This document shows positions 36,873 through 45,059 of a DNA stretch of 64,000 nucleotides, piece after piece. Source of the stretch: an uncultured Ruminococcus sp. (GTDB taxonomy: Bacteria; Bacillota; Clostridia; Oscillospirales; Ruminococcaceae); the NCBI GenBank assembly GCA_934474025.1, contig CAKSMF010000005.1, positions 124,001-188,000 of the forward strand, in the 5' to 3' direction. The notes under the pieces were generated by a model. The model worked only from the letters and a program-made list of their open reading frames with translations, searched no databases and had not been told where the DNA came from. Position 1 is the first letter of the stretch, and each line of letters starts with the position of its first letter. The position numbers and the translations under genes are program-made.

Positions 36873-37256
36873 ATGAAACATTGTGCAGGACATATAAAAT
36901 ATCTTATTGCTATAAAGGAACTTTCAGACATTGATGAATATGTAAAAAGCGTAAGTATTGCACGACATTTAGGGGTATCACGTCCGAGTGTAAGTAAAAT
37001 GCTTCGCTGTATGGCTAATTGCGGTCTGGTGTATGAGGATTTCTGCAATAGTGTTGTTCTTACTGCTGAAGGTGAAAAAGCTGTCAGGGAAATATATTCA
37101 AATTTCAGTGAAGTGTATATGTTTTTTCATAATTTCCTTAAACTTCCTCAGAGTGAAGCACATGAACACGCTGTTAAATTTGTTACAGAATTTCCGCAGG
37201 ATACCTGTGAACGTCTTAAAGGCATTGTTAAACGTACAATAAAGAAAAAAGTCTGA
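36873..37256 (+). CDS. DtxR/MntR-type metal-dependent repressor, short form
   Basis: 127 residues: N-terminal winged helix-turn-helix (VKSVSIARHLGVSRPSVSKML, positions about 28-48) and a helical dimerisation part with candidate metal ligands (MKHC, EAHEHAVKF). The C-terminal SH3-like domain of DtxR is absent, as in MntR. It might regulate manganese or iron uptake; no transporter gene is adjacent. AAGGAGG precedes the ATG. Last gene of the prmC-recA operon before a terminator. Confidence 0.8.
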   Translation: MKHCAGHIKYLIAIKELSDIDEYVKSVSIARHLGVSRPSVSKMLRCMANCGLVYEDFCNSVVLTAEGEKAVREIYSNFSEVYMFFHNFLKLPQSEAHEHAVKFVTEFPQDTCERLKGIVKRTIKKKV

Positions 37257-37261
37257 TTTCA

Positions 37262-37290
37262 AGAGCCGGATTTAATCCGGTTCTTTTTTT
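37262..37290 (+). terminator. Rho-independent terminator
   Basis: AGAGCCGGA / TCCGGTTCT stem, 5-nt loop, seven Ts. Ends the recA-pgsA-regulator transcript. Confidence 0.9.
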
Positions 37291-37325
37291 GGCTAAAAAC
37301 CGCTTGTCAAATAATCTTTGCGTTG

Positions 37326-37372
37326 ATGTAAAACGATGGTTGCTTTACATTCAGAAAATGTTATATTATAAT
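37326..37372 (+). promoter_or_regulatory. Promoter with overlapping inverted repeat (candidate operator)
   Basis: Promoter TTTACA (37344-37349), 17 bp, TATAAT (37367-37372). The -35 is part of a perfect inverted repeat ATGTAAA-N11-TTTACAT (37326-37350), and a second short one, ACAT-N7-ATGT, lies just after it. This arrangement suits repression, possibly autoregulation by the XRE protein encoded downstream. Confidence 0.55.
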
Positions 37373-37396
37373 TATCTCGAAAGGAGGTGGACTGGT

Positions 37397-38119
37397 TTGA
37401 ATATAGGTAAATCAATACGTCAGATACGAACCGAACACAATATGTCACAAGAAGAATTTGCAAAAATATTCTTTGTGACACGTCAAACTGTTTCAAACTG
37501 GGAATGTGAAAAAAGTTATCCCGATTTGAACACTATAGTTAAAATAAGTGATGAATTTGGTGTATCATTGGATACCCTTTTGAAAGGAGACAGGAAAATG
37601 ATTAATGAAATTTCAGAAAAAGCGTCAATCGGATTGAAGTGGAACAAAATAAGACGAACTGTTTTTATAATTCTTAGTATAATTGTTATTTTTGTACTGA
37701 TTTCATTTATAATATACGGTTCTGTATGGGCAGTGAGAAAAAACAAGCTTGAAAAACATTTCAATCAGGAAGTAAATGACTTAGGTTTTTATGAATCTGA
37801 CCAGCGGTATTATGTTCTCAAAAATGAAGATATTACATATATTCTTCCGCATCAGGAAATGCCATCATTCTGGGATTTTTCAACAGACTTTCATGCGAAA
37901 TATCTTGATTGCATTTATGAAAGTGATTCATATGTTTTTGAAGTGAGAATTTCAGGTGAAAATTCCTTTTCATTAACGGTTACAGACGAAAACGGAGAAA
38001 ATTATTACAGCGATATTGACGGAAAAGGACTTCCGGAAGATATTTTCAAGGAATACAATCCGGATATTATTGAAAAAATCATAACAAACGGCGAAAAAAT
38101 ATATAATCAGGTATATTAA
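37397..38119 (+). CDS. XRE-family regulator with a membrane helix
   Basis: 240 residues. HTH_3 DNA-binding domain at about 1-65 (IGKSIRQIRTEHNMSQEEFA and VTRQTVSNWECEKSYPDLNTI), one membrane helix at about 87-112 (FIILSIIVIFVLISFIIYGSVW), then an extracytoplasmic domain. The first part matches common Firmicute regulators of small operons; the outside domain could sense an envelope signal. Start TTG at 37397 has AAAGGAGGTGG upstream; an earlier in-frame start would overlap the terminator and promoter. Confidence 0.85.
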   Translation: MNIGKSIRQIRTEHNMSQEEFAKIFFVTRQTVSNWECEKSYPDLNTIVKISDEFGVSLDTLLKGDRKMINEISEKASIGLKWNKIRRTVFIILSIIVIFVLISFIIYGSVWAVRKNKLEKHFNQEVNDLGFYESDQRYYVLKNEDITYILPHQEMPSFWDFSTDFHAKYLDCIYESDSYVFEVRISGENSFSLTVTDENGENYYSDIDGKGLPEDIFKEYNPDIIEKIITNGEKIYNQVY

Positions 38120-38127
38120 TAAAAAAA

Positions 38128-38154
38128 GGGCGGTTGAAAAATAAACCGTCCTTT
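38128..38154. terminator. Bidirectional terminator
   Basis: GGGCGGTT / AACCGTCC stem (one G-T pair) with T-rich tails on both strands (TTTT rightward, seven Ts leftward). Shared by the convergent XRE regulator and recR operon. Confidence 0.85.
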
Positions 38155-38161
38155 TAGTTGA

Positions 38162-38764
38162 TTACATATTATTTCTGTTTTCAAGAGCCTTGTAAAGAGT
38201 TACTTCATCAGCGTATTCAAGATTACTTCCTACCGGCAATCCGAATGCAAGTCTTGTAACTTTAACGCCGAGAGGTTTAAGAATATTTGCAATATACATT
38301 GCGGTTGCATCACCCTCAACATTTGGATTAGTAGCCATTATAACTTCTTTTACGTTGCCTTTTGAAATTCTTGCAAGTAGTTCCCTTATATGAATGCTAT
38401 CAGGATTTATGCCGTCAGATGGCGAAAGAAGTCCATGAAGTACATGATATACGCCATGATATTCCCTTGTACGTTCAAAAGCCGTAACATCTTTAGGTGT
38501 TTCAACAACGCATATAATGCTTTTATCACGGGTATCTGATGCACATATCGGACATATTTCACGTTCTGTAAGGTTCATACAGCATTTGCATTTATGAACG
38601 TTCTTTTTAGCATTTATAAGAGCCTCTGCGAAACTTTCAACATCAGAAGTTTTCATTGACATAACGTAGTATGCAAGTTTATGGGCTGTTTTCATGCCTA
38701 TACCGGGCAATGATGCAAATTTTTCAGCAAGTACAATAAGAGGTAAAGCGTTATGGTCAGCCAT
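38162..38764 (-). CDS. recR: Recombination mediator RecR
   Basis: Acts with RecF/RecO in gap repair. N-terminal HhH (LPGIGMKTAHKLAYYV), four-Cys zinc finger (CKCCMNLTEREICPIC), and Toprim domain (ICVVETPKDV, with ATNPNVEGDATAMYI). 200 aa, normal. Its ATG overlaps the ybaB stop codon. The SRP RNA-dnaX-ybaB-recR order is a Firmicute hallmark. Confidence 0.97.
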   Translation of the reverse strand: MADHNALPLIVLAEKFASLPGIGMKTAHKLAYYVMSMKTSDVESFAEALINAKKNVHKCKCCMNLTEREICPICASDTRDKSIICVVETPKDVTAFERTREYHGVYHVLHGLLSPSDGINPDSIHIRELLARISKGNVKEVIMATNPNVEGDATAMYIANILKPLGVKVTRLAFGLPVGSNLEYADEVTLYKALENRNNM

Positions 38765-39111
38765 CAGAAAAGACCAGGGATTGATACACCGCCAGTAATC
38801 TTGCTCATTTCGGATTCTGTGGTAGTTTCTACATTGTTGATAGCTTCATTTACAGCACTGATAATTAAATCCTGTAACATATCGATATCTTCCGGGTCAA
38901 CTACTTCTGGTTTGATGCTGAGGGATTTGATAGTTTTATTGCCGTTAATTACAACTTCAACAGCTCCTCCGCCGGCAGTAGCAGAAAACTCTCTGTTTTC
39001 GATATCTTCCTGAAGTTCAGTAATCTGATTCTGCATTTTCTGAGCCTGTTTAATCATCTGGTTCATGTTTTGAGCGTTACCGCCAACATTTTTTGGTATT
39101 CTTGCCTTCAT
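38764..39111 (-). CDS. YbaB/EbfC-family nucleoid-associated protein
   Basis: 115 residues of the YbaB/EbfC DNA-binding family (YaaK in B. subtilis): N-terminal helix (MNQMIKQAQKMQNQITELQED), a beta part with SATAGGGAVEVVINGN, and a long C-terminal helix. An unusual feature is the Gly/Asn-rich N-terminus (KNVGGNAQN). Between dnaX and recR, 26 bp after dnaX, with an AAGGAGA site. Confidence 0.95.
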   Translation of the reverse strand: MKARIPKNVGGNAQNMNQMIKQAQKMQNQITELQEDIENREFSATAGGGAVEVVINGNKTIKSLSIKPEVVDPEDIDMLQDLIISAVNEAINNVETTTESEMSKITGGVSIPGLF

Positions 39112-39137
39112 TGGTTTAAATCTCCTTTGATAAAAAA

Positions 39138-40754
39138 TTATTGGTTATTGTCAACAGCTGTTTCAATGCTGTAATTTATAGCTTTTTGTATAATTTGTTC
39201 TGCCATGCTTTTTTGTTCTTCAACTGATGTATCGCAACGAGCCTTTATAATGTAGCGTTGACCGAGAACTGTATTTATAGCGTTGCTTAAAGCTATAGCG
39301 TTTTCCTTAAAGTTTTTGAAAACGTGTACAAACATTCTGTTTTTTGAGGTAATAAAGATAACGTTTCCGGCTGTAAGAGCATAAGAACCGTCAAGAGTGC
39401 CTGCAAGGTCAGGTTTAATATTTTTAAGTTCTTCAACTATTTCATTCCATTTGGAACAAACTATCATATCTTCCTGTTTAATATTTTTTATATCTACATT
39501 TGGAATAGGTTCTGTGTCACGTACTGGATTATTAGCTGTAAGAACATCTGGTGGAGACTGTTTTTTAACCGGAGCTGAAATATTTCCGGCAGAAATAGAA
39601 TTTATTTTATTCTCCAACTGTTTTATTTTATCATAAAATTCAGAATTGTCAATAGTTTCTGGAGAATTATTTTTATTTCCGCAGAGTTTTATTAATGTCA
39701 TCTCAAATTCAACACGTCTGTTCATGACACGGGACATATTTTCACGGCATTTTTGTAAAGCTGAAAGTTCATTCATAACTTCTTCAAGTGAAATTTTTTT
39801 TGAAAGAACATTAAGTTTTTCAAGTTCGTCAGGCATACATACTATAAGACTTTCGGCTGTTTTCGGGGATACCTGAATAAGCATTATATTACGAAGCTGA
39901 GTTATAAGTTCTTCACAAAGCCGTGTGAGGTCTTTTGACATATCATAAAGGTTTCCGGTAACAGAAAGGGCTTTTGCAGTATTTTTGTCGGCAATAGCAT
40001 CAAGAATTTCATATAGATAATCTCTGCCGGCAATTCCTCCAGCATTGGAGACTGTTTCAGCATCTATTATTTCAGAACAAACTGAGCATTGGTCGAGAAG
40101 TGAAACCGCATCACGCATACCGCCGTCAGCGAGTTTTGCAATAAGAAATGCACCGTCAGAAGTTAAATTAAGGTTTTCCTGTTGTGCAATGTATTCAAGA
40201 CGGGAAGCTATATCCTGTGGGCGTATTCTCCGGAAATCATATCTTTGACAACGTGATGCAATAGTTGCCGGAACTTTATGGATTTCAGTAGTTGCAAGGA
40301 TAAACATTATATATGGAGGAGGTTCTTCCATAATTTTCAGCAAAGCGTTGAATGCACTTGTTGAAAGCATATGGACTTCATCAATTATATAAATTTTATG
40401 TGAACCACGTTCCGGAGTATAAACAGCACCGTCACGGAGGTCACGAATATCATCGACACCATTATTTGAGGCAGCATCTATTTCTATGATATCTGTAAGA
40501 GAACCGTTTTCGGCATCACGGCATATATCACATTCAAGGCATGGATTACCGTCTTTCATGTTAGGACAGTTAACGGCTTTGGCAAGTATTCTTGCACAAG
40601 TTGTTTTTCCCGTACCCCTTGAACCCGTAAACAGATAAGCATGAGCTGTTTTACCGCTTTTAATCTGATTTTTAAGAGTATCAGTTATATGCTGTTGGGA
40701 TATGACATCATCAAAAGTCATCGGTCGCCATTTGCGGTAAAGAGCCTTATACAT
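39138..40754 (-). CDS. dnaX: DNA polymerase III subunits gamma/tau
   Basis: Clamp-loader ATPase. Walker A (GSRGTGKTTCARIL), zinc-binding cysteines (CPNMKDGNPCLECDIC), Walker B/DEVH (YIIDEVHMLS) and the SRC motif (ASRCQRYDF) are intact; a tau-like C-terminal part follows from about residue 365. Start ATG 40754 gives the family N-terminus MYKALYRKWRP, with GAAAGGA upstream; the longer open frame to 40829 runs into the SRP RNA. 538 aa. No convincing slippery A-tract for gamma production was seen. Confidence 0.97.
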   Translation of the reverse strand: MYKALYRKWRPMTFDDVISQQHITDTLKNQIKSGKTAHAYLFTGSRGTGKTTCARILAKAVNCPNMKDGNPCLECDICRDAENGSLTDIIEIDAASNNGVDDIRDLRDGAVYTPERGSHKIYIIDEVHMLSTSAFNALLKIMEEPPPYIMFILATTEIHKVPATIASRCQRYDFRRIRPQDIASRLEYIAQQENLNLTSDGAFLIAKLADGGMRDAVSLLDQCSVCSEIIDAETVSNAGGIAGRDYLYEILDAIADKNTAKALSVTGNLYDMSKDLTRLCEELITQLRNIMLIQVSPKTAESLIVCMPDELEKLNVLSKKISLEEVMNELSALQKCRENMSRVMNRRVEFEMTLIKLCGNKNNSPETIDNSEFYDKIKQLENKINSISAGNISAPVKKQSPPDVLTANNPVRDTEPIPNVDIKNIKQEDMIVCSKWNEIVEELKNIKPDLAGTLDGSYALTAGNVIFITSKNRMFVHVFKNFKENAIALSNAINTVLGQRYIIKARCDTSVEEQKSMAEQIIQKAINYSIETAVDNNQ

Positions 40755-40786
40755 GTGAAATAATCCTTTCATAGTGTTTTTTCTGC

Positions 40787-40920
40787 AAAAAATTCCGGAG
40801 CATAGATGTGCAGGCTTACTGCGGCACACAAAACAATCCGCTTAATGCTGCTCGGTCTCCCGCCTGACATGGTTCACGGGGTCTTGTTGCACAGGGCCCA
40901 CACATCTATATTCCGGAATT
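40787..40920 (-). ncRNA. ffs: Bacterial signal recognition particle RNA (4.5S/small type)
   Basis: On the minus strand the core reads GTGAACCATGTCAGG, a GAGA-capped helix, then AGCAGCATTAAGCGG, the conserved Ffh-binding region of SRP RNA. The ends (TTCCGGAATATAGATGTG and CACATCTATGCTCCGGAA) pair to form the closing stem, directly followed by six Ts that end transcription. Upstream of dnaX, as in other Firmicutes. The length and closing stem suit the small form without an Alu domain. Confidence 0.93.
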
Positions 40921-40959
40921 AATTCCTGAAATCAGAGCAGACATAATGCTCTGTTTAAT

Positions 40960-40988
40960 ATATTACCACAAAAGTAGGAATTTGTCAA
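40960..40988 (-). promoter_or_regulatory. Sigma-A promoter of the SRP RNA
   Basis: Minus strand TTGACA, 17-bp spacer, TAATAT, with the start expected near 40953. It lies in copy 1 of a direct repeat; copy 2 (41264-41373) carries a relic of it (TTGACA, 17 bp, TATTAC). Confidence 0.8.
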
Positions 40989-41036
40989 GAGTTATTTTAT
41001 AAATTTTTCTTGAAAAAAGATGAGTCAATAAATGCT
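40961..41036. repeat. Direct repeat, copy 1 (next to SRP promoter)
   Basis: About 76 bp, from TATTACCACAAAAG to CAATAAATGCT, matching copy 2 with roughly 88 percent identity. The remainder of the spacer to 41263 is AT-rich, shows no gene, and ends with AAACTCGGG, the same end as the MITE-like element downstream. Confidence 0.8.
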
Positions 41037-41263
41037 ACCTGATTTTCTTCTTAAAATAGGAAAAAAATCGTTCTAAGAAATTTAATATTTGTGTACTATA
41101 CATTTAGCTTTTTTAAAAAGTTTTTCAGCTATTTTACGCTGTTTTTGTTATGTATTCATAAAATATCTGATTTTTCATGTAAGAATATATCATAAATTAG
41201 TCTGTTTATAGGCATTTTTTGGATAAAAAATACTATGAAATCAAATCAAGCAGAAAACTCGGG

Positions 41264-41373
41264 TAATACCACAAAAGCGGGAATTTGTCAAGGGTTATTT
41301 TATAAATTTTTTTTAAAAAAAGATGCAGTCAATAAATGCTGGAACTTGACGGATTGTTTATATTATGGTATAA
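41264..41373. repeat. Direct repeat, copy 2 (with vestigial divergent promoters)
   Basis: 110 bp. It contains a leftward TTGACA-17-TATTAC and a rightward TTGACG-17-TATAAC, both close copies of the active promoters at either side. The rightward -10 is cut by the adjoining insertion, so its last T is lost. The last 86 bp are nearly identical to copy 3. Confidence 0.85.
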
Positions 41374-41647
41374 CCCGAATTTGCCACTTGTTGGGATTTT
41401 TTAAATATTTAAACTTTGAAAAAATACATATTTATAGGCAAAAATTTTATATCCCCACGTTATATCCCCACGCTAAATAATTCAAAAATTGTGGGCATAT
41501 AAGGGAATGCAACGAAATATAGGCGAAAAGTCACAATAAATTGATGAAAAAATGTAGTTTTTTAATATCAAAAATCTCAGCCCTGTTTTTTTCCTATTTT
41601 TCGTGTGTTTTTGGTATTTTTTCAATCAATTAAGTGGCAAACTCGGG
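41374..41647. mobile_element. MITE-like element with 16-bp terminal inverted repeats
   Basis: 274 bp bounded by CCCGAATTTGCCACTT and AAGTGGCAAACTCGGG, which match as inverted repeats at 15 of 16 positions. The interior is AT-rich and non-coding, with a direct repeat of TATATCCCCACG and a matching GTGGG. No transposase. A clear target-site duplication was not found. It sits between direct repeat copies 2 and 3. Confidence 0.65.
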
Positions 41648-41733
41648 AAGGGTTATTTTATAAATTTTTTTTAAAAAAAGATGCAGTCAATAAATGCTGG
41701 AACTTGACGGATTGTTTATATTATGGTATAATA
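41648..41733 (+). repeat. Direct repeat, copy 3 (promoter of the glycosyltransferase)
   Basis: 86 bp almost identical to 41288-41373. Lacks the left end of the unit (the SRP promoter part). Holds the working glycosyltransferase promoter. Confidence 0.85.
41704..41732 (+). promoter_or_regulatory. Sigma-A promoter of the GT2 gene
   Basis: TTGACG, 17-bp spacer, TATAAT with extended -10 (TGGTATAAT), about 27 bp before the GGAAAGGG site of the glycosyltransferase. Confidence 0.85.
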
Positions 41734-41765
41734 TAAATCATATAAAAAGGAAAGGGTCTAAAAAC

Positions 41766-42731
41766 ATGGATAATCCAGAAATATTGTATATGGTAGTTCC
41801 TTGCTATAATGAACAGGAAGTTCTGCACGAAACTGCTAAACAGCTCAAAGAAAAGTATACTTCACTTATTCAACAGAAACTTATCTCTACAAAAAGCCGT
41901 ATAGTATTTGTCAATGACGGTTCAAAGGACAGTACATGGAATATTATTCAGGAACTTCACACTGCAAATCCTGAATTTTTTTCAGGAATAAACCTTGCAC
42001 ATAACAGCGGTCATCAGAATGCGGTTCTTGCTGGTCTTATGACAGTTAAGGATATCTGCGATATGGCTATAACTATGGACGCTGATTTACAGGACGATAT
42101 TAATACCATTGATGCTATGGTAAAAGAATATTATAACGGTAATCAGGTTGTATATGGTGTAAGAAGTGCAAGAAAAACTGATACTTTCTTTAAAAAGTTT
42201 ACTGCTGAAAGTTTCTATAAGTTCATGAAGTTGATGGGTGCTGATGTTGTTTATAATCACGCTGATTTCAGACTTATGAGCCGTCGTGTACTTAACGAAC
42301 TCGCAAATTACAAAGAAGTAAATTTGTTCCTGCGTGGAATGATACCAACAATAGGCTTTAAAAGCTGTAATGTATATTATGAACGTCATGAACGTTTTGC
42401 CGGTGAAAGCAAGTATCCATTAAAGAAAATGATTGCTTTTGCAATAAATGGTATAACTTCATTCAGTACCAAACCTCTTAAACTTATAACATCGCTTGGT
42501 TTTATAATGTTTATAATAAGTGTTATTGCATTTATATGGAGTTTCATTGTAAAAATAGCTGGTCTTTCAGTCGGAGGCTGGTCAAGTACTATGTGTTCAA
42601 TATGGCTGATAGGCGGTTTACAGCTTTTGTGCCTTGGAATAATAGGCGAGTATATCGGAAAGATTTACGCTGAAGTAAAACAGCGTCCACGCTTTATAGT
42701 TGCGGATTTCATTAATCAGGAAGAAAAGTGA
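41766..42731 (+). CDS. GT2 glycosyltransferase, polyprenyl-phosphate (GtrB/DPM1-like)
   Basis: 321 residues. GT-A domain with VVPCYNEQEVL, the DXD-type region MDADLQDD (about 98-105), and DFRLMSRRV. Two C-terminal membrane helices (FIMFIISVIAFIWSF; IWLIGGLQLLCLGIIGEYIGKIY) and the KQRPRF tail are typical of GtrB-like enzymes that load a sugar on undecaprenyl phosphate for envelope glycosylation. ATG 41766 with GGAAAGGG; an upstream frame adds promoter-derived residues. Monocistronic. It could supply lipid-linked sugar to GT-C proteins such as the YfhO homologue; this is inference. Confidence 0.9.
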   Translation: MDNPEILYMVVPCYNEQEVLHETAKQLKEKYTSLIQQKLISTKSRIVFVNDGSKDSTWNIIQELHTANPEFFSGINLAHNSGHQNAVLAGLMTVKDICDMAITMDADLQDDINTIDAMVKEYYNGNQVVYGVRSARKTDTFFKKFTAESFYKFMKLMGADVVYNHADFRLMSRRVLNELANYKEVNLFLRGMIPTIGFKSCNVYYERHERFAGESKYPLKKMIAFAINGITSFSTKPLKLITSLGFIMFIISVIAFIWSFIVKIAGLSVGGWSSTMCSIWLIGGLQLLCLGIIGEYIGKIYAEVKQRPRFIVADFINQEEK

Positions 42732-42780
42732 TTTTAGCTGAAAGCACTAATTACATTATAACGGTCAGATATACGAAATT

Positions 42781-42818
42781 ACCCACTGATGAAATAATTA
42801 TCAGTGGGTATATTTTTT
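42781..42818 (+). terminator. Rho-independent terminator after the GT2 gene
   Basis: Perfect 10-bp stem ACCCACTGAT / ATCAGTGGGT with a 9-nt loop and ATATTTTTT. Confidence 0.9.
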
Positions 42819-42856
42819 AAGGATTTTAATTGTATTTTTGTGTTGCAGATATCTGA

Positions 42857-44167
42857 TTATTTCTTTGATTTTTTGTTGTACTTTGATTTTTGACCAAAGT
42901 TAAGCGATATCGTAAGGATTTTGTCTGATTTGAAAAGCCTTAATGCAAAGAACATACATATTGCAAATACGATTATCTGATATATAAGACCACCAAAGAA
43001 TATTGTATTATTTCCGAACATCAGATTTGACATTCCTGAGAATGTATGTGTGAATGGTATAGCATAAACTAATATTCTTACAATCATAGGAAGTGTATTT
43101 ATATCAGCAAGCATTGAAATAACATAAGGTACCATTGCAAGCATCATAATAGGCATAATAACCGTTTGTGAAGACTTTGTATCATTTACCAAAGCACCTA
43201 ACATTATTGATACTGAAAGGCAAATCATTATGGTCATGAAAAGCTGTATTCCTACAAGTACATAATCTCCGACTGAAAGGTTTAATCCGAGTTGTGATAA
43301 AGCGTCATCAACTGAAATGCTTGATACAAGGTTTTCTGCCTGAATAGAGGAACTTTTTATAAATTTTGAAAATCCTATCATATAGACTCCGGCATTTATA
43401 AGAGCCACAACGGCAGCAGCCAACATTTTAGCAGTTATTATTGATGAACGTGAAACAGGTGCAGAAAGAAGTGTTTCAAGAGTTTTATCTATTTTTTCGT
43501 TTGAAATGGAACTTATAAGTGATTGTGAAGTCATCATAATCAGCAGGAATACAATAATTGGTAATATTGCATTTTGCATGGATATCTTATTCATTATGCT
43601 GTCAATTGAAGTGTTAGCGGATTTATCGTCAACAACTGTATTATCTGTCAGCACAATAGGATTTTCCATTAATTCAAACTGTTCCGGAGACATTCCTGCT
43701 TCTGTAGCAATTGTATTAGCTATGCAGTTTTGAATAAGAGTTATTGCTCCGGAAGTTCCCGTTGATATATTTGACAATGTGGCTGCGGAAGTCATTCTTG
43801 ATGCGGTAATTATTTCAGGTTTTTCCCCCTTTTCAATTGAATCCGTGAATCCTTTCGGAATAATGACAATATTTTTTATATCGTTTTCTGAAAGTATATC
43901 AGCGTAATTGTCACCATCAGTTTCAAATACTTTAATTTCTGCACCGGAATTTTTCAATACTTCAATGAGGTTTTGAGTGAAATCTGTATCATCACGGTCA
44001 CTGATGTTAATTTTGGGATTCTGAGCTTCTTCTGTAACATCATTTATGGCGGATTTTGTTATGTTTCCCATAATAAAAAGCATGGCAAGAATCACGGCAA
44101 GACTAAGAATCATTTGTCCGTTAATTAATTCTTTAAGTTCTTTCTGAAGCAGGTTAATGAATTTCAT
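42857..44167 (-). CDS. ABC-2 type exporter permease (NatB-like)
   Basis: Membrane half of an ABC exporter. One N-terminal helix (MILSLAVILAMLFIMGN), a large extracytoplasmic domain (about 45-190, NISDRDDTDFTQNLIEVL onward), then five to six helices, as in NatB and YhaP. ATG 44167 (KFINLLQKELKELI) has GAAAGGGTGG upstream and overlaps the ATPase gene by 14 bases; a longer frame is less likely. NatAB exports sodium in B. subtilis; other substrates such as peptides or drugs are equally possible. Confidence 0.85.
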   Translation of the reverse strand: MKFINLLQKELKELINGQMILSLAVILAMLFIMGNITKSAINDVTEEAQNPKINISDRDDTDFTQNLIEVLKNSGAEIKVFETDGDNYADILSENDIKNIVIIPKGFTDSIEKGEKPEIITASRMTSAATLSNISTGTSGAITLIQNCIANTIATEAGMSPEQFELMENPIVLTDNTVVDDKSANTSIDSIMNKISMQNAILPIIVFLLIMMTSQSLISSISNEKIDKTLETLLSAPVSRSSIITAKMLAAAVVALINAGVYMIGFSKFIKSSSIQAENLVSSISVDDALSQLGLNLSVGDYVLVGIQLFMTIMICLSVSIMLGALVNDTKSSQTVIMPIMMLAMVPYVISMLADINTLPMIVRILVYAIPFTHTFSGMSNLMFGNNTIFFGGLIYQIIVFAICMFFALRLFKSDKILTISLNFGQKSKYNKKSKK

Positions 44168-44894
44168 TTTCAAGTACCACCCTTTCAAAAACTTCCTCAA
44201 GGTTAACTGCATTATAACGTTGTTTAAGTTCTTCACCCGTACCGGTGACCATTAAATGACCTTTTGAGATAATGCCCACCCTATCGGAAACGAATTCTAT
44301 TTCAAGCATATTATGAGATGATAAAAGAAATGACATTCCTTCTTCTTTGGCGAGTTTTTTAATCATTTTTCTGATTTCTATGGCATTTATAACATCAAGT
44401 CCGCTTGTTGGCTCGTCAAGGATTGCGAGTTTCGGACTTGTCATTACTGCACGTGAAAGGAGTAGTTTTCTAATCATGCCACGGCTGTAACTGCCGATTT
44501 TATCGTTGAGTCTTTCTCCTAAACCACAGATATCCTTTGCACGATTGACACAATTAATAATTTGTTTCGGGTCTGTACAAAAAAGTCCAGCCATAAATTT
44601 AAGGTAATTTATTCCGGACATATTTTTATAAGCTCCTGCCTCATCGGGAAGATATGTAATACATTCTCTTACTTTTTCAGGTTGTCTGACTACGCTGTAA
44701 CCGTTTACAATTGCGTCACCGTCAGTTGGCTTAAGTAAAGTTGAAATCATGCGTATGGTAGTAGTTTTTCCTGCACCATTAGGACCTATTAAGGCGAATA
44801 TTTCCCCTTTGTTGATGTCAAAAGAAACGCTGTCCGCTGCGAGTACTTTGGTGTACTGCTTGGTAAGCCCTTTGACTTCAAGCACTTTTTCCAT
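44154..44894 (-). CDS. ABC exporter ATPase (NatA-like)
   Basis: 246 residues with Walker A (GPNGAGKTTTIRM), Q-loop (YLPDEAG), a signature region altered to SYSRGMIRKLLLS, Walker B (LAILDEPTSGLD) and the H-loop (LSSHNML). The signature SYSRGM instead of LSGGQ is common in this exporter group. Tandem with the permease downstream. GGAGATTAAAT precedes the ATG. Confidence 0.92.
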   Translation of the reverse strand: MEKVLEVKGLTKQYTKVLAADSVSFDINKGEIFALIGPNGAGKTTTIRMISTLLKPTDGDAIVNGYSVVRQPEKVRECITYLPDEAGAYKNMSGINYLKFMAGLFCTDPKQIINCVNRAKDICGLGERLNDKIGSYSRGMIRKLLLSRAVMTSPKLAILDEPTSGLDVINAIEIRKMIKKLAKEEGMSFLLSSHNMLEIEFVSDRVGIISKGHLMVTGTGEELKQRYNAVNLEEVFERVVLENEIH

Positions 44895-44938
44895 ATTTAA
44901 TCTCCTCTTTAAATTATTTAAAAATTTTTATATAAAAT

Positions 44939-44967
44939 ATAATACCACTAATACCAAAATTTGTCAA
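44939..44967 (-). promoter_or_regulatory. Sigma-A promoter of the ABC exporter
   Basis: Minus strand TTGACA, 17-bp spacer, TATTAT. Divergent from the promoter of the solute-binding protein cluster 30 bp away. Confidence 0.8.
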
Positions 44968-44997
44968 TAGGTTGTTTACAGAAAAATGGCTTTTTTG

Positions 44998-45026
44998 TTG
45001 ACAGTAAGATGCATAATTGATATAAT
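44998..45026 (+). promoter_or_regulatory. Sigma-A promoter of the solute-binding/permease cluster
   Basis: TTGACA, 17-bp spacer, TATAAT: full consensus. The start point would be near 45033, only three bases before the first ATG (45036), which supports using the TTG at 45060 with its own SD. No operator-like repeat is visible. Confidence 0.85.
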
Positions 45027-45059
45027 TAATTTATCATGAAAAATACAGGTGATTTTATC

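Noticed and set aside
40754..40829. N-terminal extension of dnaX
   Set aside because: The extra 25 codons run through the SRP RNA terminator and gene and are not homologous to DnaX.
41235..41480. 81-codon open frame in the SRP/GT2 spacer
   Set aside because: It lies over the direct repeat and MITE-like element, has no SD, and its residues reflect AT-rich repeats.
42857..44894. Assignment of the NatAB-like genes as the ATPase for the nearby sugar permeases
   Set aside because: The ATPase is of exporter type with an altered signature, is cotranscribed with its own permease, and is on the other strand; it lacks the C-terminal domain of MsmX/MalK.
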